A DNA stretch of 64,000 bases from Sessilibacter corallicola (GTDB lineage: Bacteria > Pseudomonadota > Gammaproteobacteria > Pseudomonadales > Cellvibrionaceae): assembly GCF_021290925.1 (NCBI RefSeq), contig NZ_JAJSLX010000002.1, positions 206,001 through 270,000 of the forward strand. Reading direction: 5' to 3'. The translations under genes were made by a program, and so were the position numbers. Below the pieces are notes generated by a model. That model had not been told where the DNA came from, did no database searches, and saw only the letters and a program-made list of their open reading frames with translations. Positions 26,756 to 35,869 of the stretch are shown piece after piece. Position 1 is the stretch's first letter, and each line of letters opens with the position of its first letter.

Positions 26756-28069
26756 ATGACCACAAGCTACTATAATCATAGTAAAGCTTCAACAGATTCT
26801 GAAAGTATTCAAGAAGCTCGCAGCCATCTCTGGCCAACCTACGCACCGCCGGATAGCCCGGTGTTTAGTCACGGTAAGGGAACCGAATTATATGCGGAAG
26901 ACGGCCAGGTTTATCTGGATTTTATATCCGGTATTGCTGTTACAAATCTTGGTCATTGTCACCCTGAACTGGTCAAGGTTGTTCAAGAACAAGCTGAGAA
27001 ATTGTGGCATTTATCGAATATTTCTCGTATTCCGCAAGCAGAAACGTTGAGTAAAAAATTGTGTGATGCGTCATTTGCAGATGCCGTATTTTTTTCCAAT
27101 TCTGGTGCCGAAGCGGTTGAGGCGGGCATTAAAGCCATCCGAGGGTATCACGCGAAAAAAAATCAAAAATATAAAAATCGCATCATTGGATTTCGAGGCA
27201 GCTTTCACGGTAGAACCTTAGGAACCATTGCAGCAGCAGGCAACCCTGCCCACTGTCAAAATTTTGTTCCTACTGATACTGGCTTTGACCAGGTCGAATG
27301 GGGGAATTTATCTCAGTTAGAAGATGCGATCACTGAAAAAACAGCCGGTATTTTAATTGAACCTATACAAGGGGAAGGGGGTATTCGACCGGTTGAGCAA
27401 GAATTTTTAACAGCGTTGCGTGAATTGTGTAATCGCAATGACTTGTTGCTTATGTTTGATGAAGTGCAGTGTGGTATGGGTCGCAGTGGCTATTTATTTG
27501 CGCATCAAAAATACAATATTCAACCGGACATATTGGCTTCGGCTAAAGGTCTTGGTGGCGGTTTTCCCGTTGGTGCGTGTCTTGCGACTCGGGAAGTTTC
27601 AGATGCGATGTCCATAGGTACCCACGGTAGTACCTTTGGCGGTAATCCCCTGGCCATGGCTGTGGCAAACAAAGTATTGGATATTGTGTTAGCCGAAGAT
27701 TTTCTGCCTTCAGTAATTGAAAAAAGCGAAAAATTTAAACGTCTGCTCGACAGCTTGTGCGCCCGATACCCAACGGTGGTTGCTAATGTTTATGGCGAAG
27801 GGTTAATGCTAGGTGTTGAATGCGTTCTACCCAACACAGAAATTCTATCGTTACTTCGAGATGGCAATTTATTGGTTGGTAAAGCCGGTGGCAATATGAT
27901 TCGTTTGTTGCCGCCGCTAACGGTGAGCGAAGAAGAAATTGATCGCGCCGTGCTAATTATGGAGGAATGTTTTAAAAAAGCTTCTGACGGCGAACAGCAT
28001 TTGCAAGAGTCGCTCTCAACCGCTAACAGCCAGTTTCATTCAGCTGAGAATGGTGGCAGCCAGAAATGA
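26756..28069 (+). CDS. astC: Succinylornithine/acetylornithine aminotransferase
   Basis: A 437-residue class III PLP aminotransferase. FISGIAVTNLGHCHPELV, FFSNSGAEAVEAGIKAIRG, FDEVQCGMGRSG and the PLP-binding lysine in ASAKGLGGGFPVGAC are those of the ArgD/AstC family. In the AST operon the enzyme converts succinylornithine and 2-oxoglutarate to succinylglutamate semialdehyde and glutamate, the third step of arginine breakdown. The C-terminus carries about 30 extra low-complexity residues. The ATG has GGAG upstream, and its stop overlaps the next start by four bases. Confidence 0.92.
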   Translation: MTTSYYNHSKASTDSESIQEARSHLWPTYAPPDSPVFSHGKGTELYAEDGQVYLDFISGIAVTNLGHCHPELVKVVQEQAEKLWHLSNISRIPQAETLSKKLCDASFADAVFFSNSGAEAVEAGIKAIRGYHAKKNQKYKNRIIGFRGSFHGRTLGTIAAAGNPAHCQNFVPTDTGFDQVEWGNLSQLEDAITEKTAGILIEPIQGEGGIRPVEQEFLTALRELCNRNDLLLMFDEVQCGMGRSGYLFAHQKYNIQPDILASAKGLGGGFPVGACLATREVSDAMSIGTHGSTFGGNPLAMAVANKVLDIVLAEDFLPSVIEKSEKFKRLLDSLCARYPTVVANVYGEGLMLGVECVLPNTEILSLLRDGNLLVGKAGGNMIRLLPPLTVSEEEIDRAVLIMEECFKKASDGEQHLQESLSTANSQFHSAENGGSQK

Positions 28070-29295
28070 ATAGCCAAGCGGAAATATTTCAAGCCATAGA
28101 CGTTGAACAATCTGCCGTAATTAATAAATTAATTCACTGGTCTACGGTGAATTCTGGAACGTCTAATTTGAATGGTTTGGCTAAAATGGCTGAACTCATA
28201 GAAGCGGAGTTTTCAGGATTAAAAGATATCAGCCAGCGAATTACGTTGAACAGCACCGAAACGTTGGCTGACGACGGTGAATCGATCAAAGTGCATTACG
28301 GTGATGTACTGAAGTTTCAAAAAAGACCGGAAGCAGAGGTGCAAGTCCTGTTGTGTGGTCATATGGATACGGTTTTTCCAGCTGACCACTTTTTTCAATC
28401 CACCCAATTTAAAGACTCGAATACTCTGCATGGCCCCGGTGTCGCTGATATGAAAGGTGGTTTGCTTGTGATGATTCAAGCACTAAAAGCCTTTGAACAC
28501 CATCCGTTAGCGTCTTCCATTGGTTGGGAAGTAGTGATTAATCCTGACGAAGAAACCGGTTCGATAGGCTCTGCTGAAGAACTGAGAAAATCCGCTGAGA
28601 AAGCGTTGGTAGGTATGGTGTATGAACCTGCACTCGCCGACGGTACTTTGGCGGGAGAACGAAAAGGCAGCGGTAATTTTTCGATCAAGGTTACCGGAAA
28701 ATCTGCTCACGCGGGCAGAGAATTTCATCAAGGGCGCAATGCGATTGCTCTTTTGAGTCGGGTGTTTAGTCAGCTCGATGAGATTAATTTAATAAGCACG
28801 CTTGAAAGTAAATCAGTCACTGTAAATTTGGGACGGGTCGCCGGTGGCGGCGCGTTGAATATTGTGCCTGATCTTGCGGTTGGACACTTTAATGTTCGGA
28901 TGAGTAATTTACAGGAGCAAGTTTGGGTTAAAGAAAAAATCGCTGCAATAGTAGAAAAGGCGAACAGCCAAGAAGGGTATTGTGTTGAATTGTTTGGTAA
29001 TTTCAGCCGAATTCCAAAAACCACCAATCCTGCGTTCGAAAAATTATGTCAGTGGTTAATTGAGTGTGGAAATCACTTGTCCGTCCCAATTCAATTCAAA
29101 GCAACAGGTGGCTGTTGTGATGGCAATAATCTGAATGATGCAGGTTTGCCCAATATTGATACGCTTGGCGTGCGTGGTGGAAATATCCATACAGAAAACG
29201 AATTTATGTTAATTGATAGTTTTGCTGAGCGCGTAAAACTCAGTTACCTGTTGCTCGAAAAAATCGCTTTGAATCACACAGAAATTAAATATTGA
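28066..29295 (+). CDS. M20-family metallopeptidase (carboxypeptidase-G2-like), candidate succinylglutamate hydrolase
   Basis: A 409-residue dizinc hydrolase of the M20 family. Metal and catalytic residues are visible in LLCGHMDTVFP (His, Asp), GPGVADMKGGL (bridging Asp), NPDEETGSIGS (catalytic Glu-Glu) and the late His in GGNIHTENE. The pattern is closest to carboxypeptidase G2, which frees glutamate from N-acyl-glutamates. It overlaps astC by four bases. The AST pathway ends with hydrolysis of succinylglutamate by AstE, an M14-type enzyme that is absent from this operon; this M20 protein could take that role. That is inference from chemistry and position. Confidence 0.85.
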   Translation: MNSQAEIFQAIDVEQSAVINKLIHWSTVNSGTSNLNGLAKMAELIEAEFSGLKDISQRITLNSTETLADDGESIKVHYGDVLKFQKRPEAEVQVLLCGHMDTVFPADHFFQSTQFKDSNTLHGPGVADMKGGLLVMIQALKAFEHHPLASSIGWEVVINPDEETGSIGSAEELRKSAEKALVGMVYEPALADGTLAGERKGSGNFSIKVTGKSAHAGREFHQGRNAIALLSRVFSQLDEINLISTLESKSVTVNLGRVAGGGALNIVPDLAVGHFNVRMSNLQEQVWVKEKIAAIVEKANSQEGYCVELFGNFSRIPKTTNPAFEKLCQWLIECGNHLSVPIQFKATGGCCDGNNLNDAGLPNIDTLGVRGGNIHTENEFMLIDSFAERVKLSYLLLEKIALNHTEIKY

Positions 29296-29327
29296 TAATA
29301 CTCTTATCACCGAGGTTTTAATTCGTA

Positions 29328-30353
29328 ATGATTATTCGACCAGCAACGAGGCAGGATTTACCTGAGCTACTCAAATTATCTCAGTCTATTCCCGGTGGCA
29401 TGACGTCTATGCCCTTTGACAAATCAACGTGGCAGAAAAAGTTAGAAGCAGTTGAAGAAAGCTTCTGTACGCCTACCGTTAAAGACAAAGAAGCCATTTA
29501 TTTCTTTGTTTTAGAAGACATGGAAAGTGGTGAAATTGTCGGCACCAGTGGCATGCATTCCGGTGTTGGAATGAACAGGCCGTTTTATAACTATCGCTTG
29601 TCTCGCCATGTGTCTAAATCTTCCGAGTTAGACATCACAGTAAAAAGCACGTCGTTAATTTTATGCAACGATTTTACCGGCGATACAGAACTGGTTTCTT
29701 TATTTTTGAAAGAAGGGCATCGGCAAGGCAAAAACGGACAATTTCTTTCGCGTGTTCGTTTTTTGTTTATGCACGAATTCACCGATATTTTTAGCGATCG
29801 AGTCTTTGCTGAAATTCGAGGCTGGCTGGATGCAGAAGGCAGCTCGCCATTTTGGGACAGCTTAGGCAAAAAGTTTTTTAACATGCCGTATTTTAAAGCG
29901 GATTTTATCAGTGCGGTTAATGGATCTCAGTTTATTTCCGATTTAATGCCACGATTACCGGTTTATTTGGAGTTGTTAACGCCAGAAGCGGTAGCGGTGA
30001 TTGGTAAGCCCAATAAAGAGGCGGCTGCCGCAAAAAAATTGTTAGAGAAAGAAGGCTTTTATTACCACGATACCGTGGATATTTTCGACGCTGGCCCAGT
30101 TGTCGAGTGCGATAAAAATAGAATTGAGTCGATCAATAGTATTAATAAGTTTGCTGTTGTATCAGGCTTGCACGAAGCAAACATGAGTGATGCAAGTGAA
30201 TGCATCATCAGTAACTGTCGTTTTAAAGAATTCAGAGCAGCAATAGGAAAAGTACATATTCAAGAAGATTCAACTATACACGTTGAAGACTCTGTTTTTG
30301 ACGCGATCCGAATTCAACCGGGCGATCAAGTTTCTATTCTGCCGTTGCGATAA
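29328..30353 (+). CDS. astA: Arginine N-succinyltransferase
   Basis: The 341-residue product matches AstA from end to end: MIIRPATRQDLPELLKLS with the typical 'GGMTSMP' and the later FLSRVRFLFMHEF and AEIRGW segments. AstA transfers succinyl from succinyl-CoA to arginine, the committed step of the AST pathway. It begins 32 bases after the M20 gene. Confidence 0.96.
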   Translation: MIIRPATRQDLPELLKLSQSIPGGMTSMPFDKSTWQKKLEAVEESFCTPTVKDKEAIYFFVLEDMESGEIVGTSGMHSGVGMNRPFYNYRLSRHVSKSSELDITVKSTSLILCNDFTGDTELVSLFLKEGHRQGKNGQFLSRVRFLFMHEFTDIFSDRVFAEIRGWLDAEGSSPFWDSLGKKFFNMPYFKADFISAVNGSQFISDLMPRLPVYLELLTPEAVAVIGKPNKEAAAAKKLLEKEGFYYHDTVDIFDAGPVVECDKNRIESINSINKFAVVSGLHEANMSDASECIISNCRFKEFRAAIGKVHIQEDSTIHVEDSVFDAIRIQPGDQVSILPLR

Positions 30354-30410
30354 AGCGATTAAAACGACAAAAAGACCTAAATATTCAACCCATACTTGGT
30401 GAGTGAAACT

Positions 30411-31928
30411 ATGACTGTCTCTGCCAATAATACCGAATTACAAAGCTGTGAATTACTTGAGCGTAGTGAAATTACCGGAGAAGTTTTCATTGGTGGCATG
30501 TGGTGTCTCGGTGATTCCTCACCAATAGAATCCGTTGATCCTTTGACTGGAATGTCGTATTGGAACGGAGCATCTTGTTCCACTAATCAGCTGAATCAAG
30601 CAATTAATGCCGCGTGTAACGCCTTTATCGATTGGTCCATGACGGATATCGAATACCGCATAGAGTTGTGTCAACGTTTTGCAGAATTATTGAAATCCAG
30701 TAGCAACGATTTGGCGGCCCTTATTCATCTGGAAACGGGAAAACCGGTTTGGGAATGCGCCACCGAAGCTGCTTCAATGATTGGTAAGGTTGATTTGTCA
30801 ATTAATGCTTATCACCAGAGAACCGGTGTAATCGAGGCTGATAAAGGCGAATTTAAAACGCAATTGTCTCATCGGGCCCACGGCGCCATTGCTGTGCTAG
30901 GGCCCTATAATTTCCCAGGCCATTTACCGAATGGTCATATCGTTCCCGCCCTTATTGCCGGTAATACCATTATTTTTAAACCGTCTGAATTCACACCCGC
31001 AGTGGGAGAATTTATGGTTCGCCTTTGGCAAAAAGCAGGGCTTCCAAATGGCGTTGTGAATCTAGTGCAAGGGGGAGGCGACGTTGGCGAAGCCCTGTCG
31101 AGTCATTCTGGAATTAAAGGTTTGTTATTTACTGGTAGCTCGAAAACCGGCGAGAGAATTCATCAGTCATTTGCGCATGCTCCGAATAAAATATTAGCGC
31201 TAGAAATGGGAGGAAATAACCCCTTAGTGGTTGGTAGCGTGAGCGATATTAAATCGGCGGTATACACCATTATTCAATCGGCGTTTATTAGTGCTGGTCA
31301 GAGGTGCACATGCGCAAGGCGATTAATTTTAATTGAGAGCGGCACCAATAAAAAACTGCTTCGTGAATTAAGTGCGGCGTGTGAAAAATTAGTCATTGGT
31401 GGCAGTGACGATAGTTATTACGGCCCTGTTATTTCTCGTTCCGCGGCCAATCGCGTTTTAGCGTTTCAATCACAATTGGAAACGCTCGGTGCGAAAGCGG
31501 TGGTGACTAGCCAAATGGTGGATAATCATTCTGCTGTTCTCACGCCAGGAATTTGGGACGTTTCGGATGCAGACGGCATTTTAGATGAAGAATGCTTCGG
31601 TCCTATTTTGCAGGTTTATTGGGCCAGTGATTTACATTCGGCCATAACACTGGCAAACGATACAAAATACGGTTTGTCTTCGGGTTTGATTTCTGACGAT
31701 AAAAAACAGTGGCAATATTTTTACCCCAGAGCGCGAGCAGGAATAATTAATTGGAATCGTCCTTTAACGGGAGCGAGTGGATCGGCTCCGTTTGGTGGAA
31801 TTGGCGCGAGCGGTAATCATCGTCCGAGTGCGTTTTATGCGGCGGATTATTGTGCTTACCCGGTGGCCTCTATGTTGAGTGAACACATCGCCTTGCCGGA
31901 AAAACTATTACCAGGAGTGTCTTTATGA
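30411..31928 (+). CDS. astD: N-succinylglutamate 5-semialdehyde dehydrogenase
   Basis: A 505-residue NAD(P)-dependent aldehyde dehydrogenase that oxidises succinylglutamate semialdehyde. The catalytic Glu lies in LEMGGNNP and the catalytic Cys in SAGQRCTCARR; FTGSSKTG is the nucleotide-binding loop. FNWNRPLTGAS-type sequence (here INWNRPLTGASG) near the end is typical of AstD. I chose the ATG at 30411, with GGTGAG seven bases before it, over the TTG at 30396. Confidence 0.95.
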   Translation: MTVSANNTELQSCELLERSEITGEVFIGGMWCLGDSSPIESVDPLTGMSYWNGASCSTNQLNQAINAACNAFIDWSMTDIEYRIELCQRFAELLKSSSNDLAALIHLETGKPVWECATEAASMIGKVDLSINAYHQRTGVIEADKGEFKTQLSHRAHGAIAVLGPYNFPGHLPNGHIVPALIAGNTIIFKPSEFTPAVGEFMVRLWQKAGLPNGVVNLVQGGGDVGEALSSHSGIKGLLFTGSSKTGERIHQSFAHAPNKILALEMGGNNPLVVGSVSDIKSAVYTIIQSAFISAGQRCTCARRLILIESGTNKKLLRELSAACEKLVIGGSDDSYYGPVISRSAANRVLAFQSQLETLGAKAVVTSQMVDNHSAVLTPGIWDVSDADGILDEECFGPILQVYWASDLHSAITLANDTKYGLSSGLISDDKKQWQYFYPRARAGIINWNRPLTGASGSAPFGGIGASGNHRPSAFYAADYCAYPVASMLSEHIALPEKLLPGVSL

Positions 31929-33289
31929 GTGCGGTTGCTTGGGAAGTAAACTTTGATGGCTTGGTTGGTCCAACCCATAACTACGCTGGTCTTTCACACG
32001 GGAATGTGGCTTCGGATAAAAATGGTGGCTTGGTGGCCTCGCCAAAACAAGCAGCGCTTCAAGGGTTAAAGAAAATGAAGGCGTTGTCTGAGTTGGGTCT
32101 TAAGCAAGCGGTCTTACCTCCACACGAACGCCCCCACATTCCTACTTTGCGCCGCTTGGGTATTTCAGGTGCGACCGATGAGGCTGTACTGACGAACACT
32201 TTGTCGTCGGCACCTTATTTATTGCAGGGGATTTATTCGGCGTCAAACATGTGGGTCGCTAATGCAGCAACTGTGTCTCCTTATTGTGATACGACCGATG
32301 GTAAAACGCATTTCACGCCAGCAAATTTATCGAGTATGTTTCATCGCTCGATTGAGTCTGAAACGACATCGACGGTTTTGAAATCCATTTTTCGCGGTGA
32401 CGGCTACGTGCATCACGATCCATTACCGGGTGGTGTTCATTTTGCTGATGAAGGGGCTGCCAATCACACGCGATTTTGTCCGCAATACGGTGACGGCGGC
32501 GTTGAATTTTTCGTGTACGGTATCGAGAGCTTTAATAAGTTATCGAAAAAGCCAACATTGTTTCCGGCCCGTCAAACCTTCGAAGCAAGCCAGGTCATTG
32601 CCCGTCAACATGGATTGAATGCCAAAAAAACCGTATACGCACAACAGAATCCAGCCGCTATTGACGCAGGTGTATTTCACAACGATGTCATCGCAGTAGG
32701 CAATCGTAACTTGCTCATGTATCACGAAGAAGCGTTTTTAGATACCGATAGGGTGCGAGAGGACTTAAATAAGGCGTATTTTTCTCAGTCTGTGCCTGAT
32801 CAATCGGGCATTGAATTTATCGAGGTGCCCTGTGATGCGGTTCCCATTTCAGATGCCGTAAACTCGTATTTGTTTAATACGCAGCTGGTTACTCCGCCAG
32901 GTTTTTCTGGAACAACGATTATTGCGCCCACGGAGTGTAAGAATACAAAAACTGTTTCAGAATACTTGCAGTGGCTTGAAGATGATCACCCAGACATTGA
33001 CCAAGTGATTTATTTCGATCTAAAACAGAGTATGCGCAACGGTGGTGGGCCTGCGTGCTTGCGATTGCGAGTGGTAATGTCTGAGGACCAAATTCGCGAT
33101 GTGAACGCGAATGTGTTTTTGAATGCGGATCTCTATTCGAGCTTGTGTGCTTGGATTGAGAAGCACTATCGCGATGAATTGTCTCCTAATGACCTGCGCG
33201 ACCCGTCATTAATTACCGAGTCTCGAGAGGCGCTCGATGAGCTTACCCAGTTGCTCAGATTGGGTTCTATTTACAACTTTCAAAAGTAA
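31925..33289 (+). CDS. astB: N-succinylarginine dihydrolase
   Basis: The 454-residue product carries the AstB hallmark WEVNFDGLVGPTHNYAGLS and later GGVHFADEGAANHTRF and QSMRNGGGPACLRLR, which contains the catalytic Cys. It releases ammonia and CO2 from succinylarginine to give succinylornithine. It overlaps astD by four bases and is the last gene of the operon. Confidence 0.97.
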   Translation: MSAVAWEVNFDGLVGPTHNYAGLSHGNVASDKNGGLVASPKQAALQGLKKMKALSELGLKQAVLPPHERPHIPTLRRLGISGATDEAVLTNTLSSAPYLLQGIYSASNMWVANAATVSPYCDTTDGKTHFTPANLSSMFHRSIESETTSTVLKSIFRGDGYVHHDPLPGGVHFADEGAANHTRFCPQYGDGGVEFFVYGIESFNKLSKKPTLFPARQTFEASQVIARQHGLNAKKTVYAQQNPAAIDAGVFHNDVIAVGNRNLLMYHEEAFLDTDRVREDLNKAYFSQSVPDQSGIEFIEVPCDAVPISDAVNSYLFNTQLVTPPGFSGTTIIAPTECKNTKTVSEYLQWLEDDHPDIDQVIYFDLKQSMRNGGGPACLRLRVVMSEDQIRDVNANVFLNADLYSSLCAWIEKHYRDELSPNDLRDPSLITESREALDELTQLLRLGSIYNFQK

Positions 33290-33584
33290 GACCAATACGC
33301 GCCAGCAATAGATTGTGGGGAAGGCTTTATTTATTCGTCATTTTTAGTGCCGAGATTGTAATTGGTATTTAAAAATCAACGTTAATCGAGATGTAGACGG
33401 TGAACCTAGTTCTAAAAATCGGAATTAGGTAAGCTTCTTAGATATTGGCCAATTTGCTCCATGTCTCGGTCAAGTCTTACCCTGATTTTTTCAGAAACAG
33501 ACTGGCCGAGTACGATGGTACAGTGAAGTGCCCCTTTCTGCTCCAAGCTCGAGATTAAAAATAAGCCGTTATTTAGGTAAATTT

Positions 33585-35048
33585 ATGACCAAAACCCCTT
33601 CAGTTGGTATCGCCACCGTTCCCGTTGTTGTCTTAATCATTCTCCTGTCGGTCAACGTTCTCATCTTCGGCGATGAGGCCATCAGTGGTTCGAATCAGAT
33701 TATATTGATCGTCAGTGCTGCAATCGCTGCGCTCTTGTCGATGAAAACCGGCGTTCATTGGAAAACCCTGGAAGAGGGCATTGTTAACGGCATCAAACTC
33801 GCAACACCTGCGATTCTCATTTTGTTGATGGTCGGGGCGTTGTCGGGCACTTGGTTGGTCAGCGGTATTATCCCAACGATGATTTACTACGGGCTACACG
33901 TTCTAACGCCCGTGATCTTCCTGTTTGCGACTTGCATTATTTGCGCGGTGGTATCGGTGTTTACTGGCAGTTCTTGGACGACCTCGGCAACCATTGGTAT
34001 TGCTTTGATGGGTGTCGGTACGGTACTGGGAATTGAGCCTGGCCTCATTGCAGGCGCTATTCTCTCGGGAGCGTATTTTGGCGATAAGCTGTCGCCGTTG
34101 TCCGATACCACTAATCTCGCTTCTGCCTCAGCCGGTGCCGAATTGTTCACACACATTCGATATCTTTCGATGACCACCATTCCGACCATTGGTATCGCAT
34201 TGGTGCTGTACATCATTTTTGGTTTTGGTTATTCATCAGATACGTCTGATTCAACAATCGACGAAATTATTCAAGTACTCGGTTCCGAATTCAATATCAG
34301 TGCTTGGTTATTGCTGGTGCCACTTGCTGTTGTTTTGATGATCGTTAAGAAAGTGCCTGCTCTACCAGCGTTATTAGCAGGCACCCTGCTGGGTGGTGTG
34401 TTTGCGTTTATTTTTCAGCCAGAATTGATTCGTGAGGTTGGTGAGCAAACGGGAGCGGAATCTTACAGTTATTACGTTGGTATCATGCAGACGCTGTACG
34501 GTGACGTTGAACTAGTCACCGGTAATGAGGTGTTGGACGAGTTACTTACATCTGGCGGTATGGGGGGAATGCTGGGAACTATTTGGCTGATCTTGTCTGC
34601 TATGACTTTTGGCGGTGTTATGGAAAGCAGTGGCTTTTTGCGCAGTATCACCGAAGCACTCATCCGGCGAGTTAAGTCATTAACTGGGTTGGTCACAGCG
34701 GTAACAGGTACTTGTTTATTTACTAATTTCTCTGCGTCAGACCAGTATTTAGCCGTATTATTACCTGGGCGCATGTACGCAGATAGCTTTGCTGAACGAG
34801 GCTTAGCGCCACAAAACTTAAGCCGAACCATTGAAGATTCCGGTACGGTTACCTCGGTATTGATTCCCTGGAATACCTGTGGCGCTTATCACGCTACCGT
34901 TTTGACTGTTGCAACAGGTGACTATTGGATGTTTGCTTTCTTCTGCTTATTGAGTCCCCTAATGAGCATTATATTTGCGGCTTTTAATATAAAAATTGCA
35001 AAATCTGCTACGCCTGATCAATCACTAAACAGCACAAAACTCGCTTAA
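33585..35048 (+). CDS. NhaC-family antiporter or amino-acid transporter
   Basis: The 487-residue protein has about eleven hydrophobic membrane segments. GAYFGDKLSPLSDTTNLA and FTGSSWTTSATIG are the signatures of the NhaC family, normally Na+/H+ antiporters, though some members move amino or organic acids. Lying 295 bases behind the AST operon on the same strand, it might import or exchange arginine-related compounds; this is inference. The ATG at 33585 with AGG seven bases before is better than the earlier in-frame start at 33528, which would add a hydrophilic leader. Confidence 0.85.
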   Translation: MTKTPSVGIATVPVVVLIILLSVNVLIFGDEAISGSNQIILIVSAAIAALLSMKTGVHWKTLEEGIVNGIKLATPAILILLMVGALSGTWLVSGIIPTMIYYGLHVLTPVIFLFATCIICAVVSVFTGSSWTTSATIGIALMGVGTVLGIEPGLIAGAILSGAYFGDKLSPLSDTTNLASASAGAELFTHIRYLSMTTIPTIGIALVLYIIFGFGYSSDTSDSTIDEIIQVLGSEFNISAWLLLVPLAVVLMIVKKVPALPALLAGTLLGGVFAFIFQPELIREVGEQTGAESYSYYVGIMQTLYGDVELVTGNEVLDELLTSGGMGGMLGTIWLILSAMTFGGVMESSGFLRSITEALIRRVKSLTGLVTAVTGTCLFTNFSASDQYLAVLLPGRMYADSFAERGLAPQNLSRTIEDSGTVTSVLIPWNTCGAYHATVLTVATGDYWMFAFFCLLSPLMSIIFAAFNIKIAKSATPDQSLNSTKLA

Positions 35049-35087
35049 CCGTTATCTCGCTTAATGGTTATCTCGTTTAGTGGTTAT
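35040..35087 (+). repeat. Three tandem 16-bp repeats across the nhaC stop codon
   Basis: Units at 35040-35055, 35056-35071 and 35072-35087 are nearly identical (consensus CTCGCTTAATGGTTAT). The first contains the TAA stop of the transporter gene, and each copy repeats an equivalent TTAA or TTAG. This looks like slippage duplication of the gene end. Confidence 0.85.
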
Positions 35088-35111
35088 ATAGGCGAGTGAC
35101 CCATCTTGTTA

Positions 35112-35155
35112 CAGCGTAAACCTATCGTGCACTCATTGTGTTTAGGTTTACGCTG
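35112..35155 (+). terminator. Strong stem-loop after the NhaC-family gene
   Basis: Perfect 13-bp arms (35112-35124 and 35143-35155) with an 18-base loop, about 60 bases past the stop. No U-run follows, so it may be a Rho-assisted stop or a 3'-end-protecting stem rather than a classic terminator. Confidence 0.5.
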
Positions 35156-35869
35156 GTCAATATTGCATTAAACCTCTTCGATCTCTCATAGTCCTTTTTT
35201 TATTTCAAAAATCGGCGTTGTTACTGGATTATTTTTTTGCGTTGTGAAGAATGATTCGAGCGTCTTATTCGGAATCTAAATTGCAGGCTTTTTCTTAGGC
35301 TCTATTTCTTAAGCACTTTCTTTTCATCGCTTTGAGGTACCGCAAATGGCGTCGATATTTTTTATTTGCCCTGGTTTAAATCACAGTACGCTTATTGATA
35401 ATTTGTGCTAGGACTTGAATTAGTTCCGCAATGGAGTGTGACGAATCTAAATTTGTTAGACGGTTGTGAGCGAATATCCTAGATGCTTGTGAGATAATAT
35501 CGACATGTATTTCTTGGTGAGTATCCGTAAACAAATATACGAAATGAATGATCTGCATCGTTTCAGTTTTGATGATTATAGCCGCAAGTTCTGATAATTA
35601 CTTTATAAATAACGAAGGTAAAGTGTTTAGCTTTTATATACCCGGCATTTACGAATACTGTGTATAAAAATAAAAAGCTAAATTACTGATTTTTTGTATT
35701 GGTTTATCAGATGAAAATTACTGTGTCCCAGATAGACAGGACGTTCTGGCTGAGTAAATATTAATCCACTGAACAATCAAAATCGTATCGCCTAGCTAAC
35801 GTTTGTTAGGCGATGTGATTCCCTCGATCTTGCAGGATTCAAAGTAATTTAAAGGTATTTGACGCTACA
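35156..35869. other. Intergenic region with a possible gene remnant
   Basis: About 710 A/T-rich bases. On the minus strand a frame of about 75 codons (ending 35376, open back to about 35602) reads like the C-terminal half of a PTS EIIA-type domain, with IIHFVYLFTD, a His-containing helix and SIAELIQVLAQI. It has no proper start and may be a decayed gene. A hairpin lies at 35787-35814 just ahead of the LysR gene. Confidence 0.35.
35787..35814. promoter_or_regulatory. Inverted repeat upstream of the LysR gene
   Basis: ATCGCCTA and TAGGCGAT form perfect 8-bp arms 12 bases apart, about 55 bases before the LysR start. It could be the regulator's own binding site or a leader hairpin; no U-run follows. 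Confidence 0.4.
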
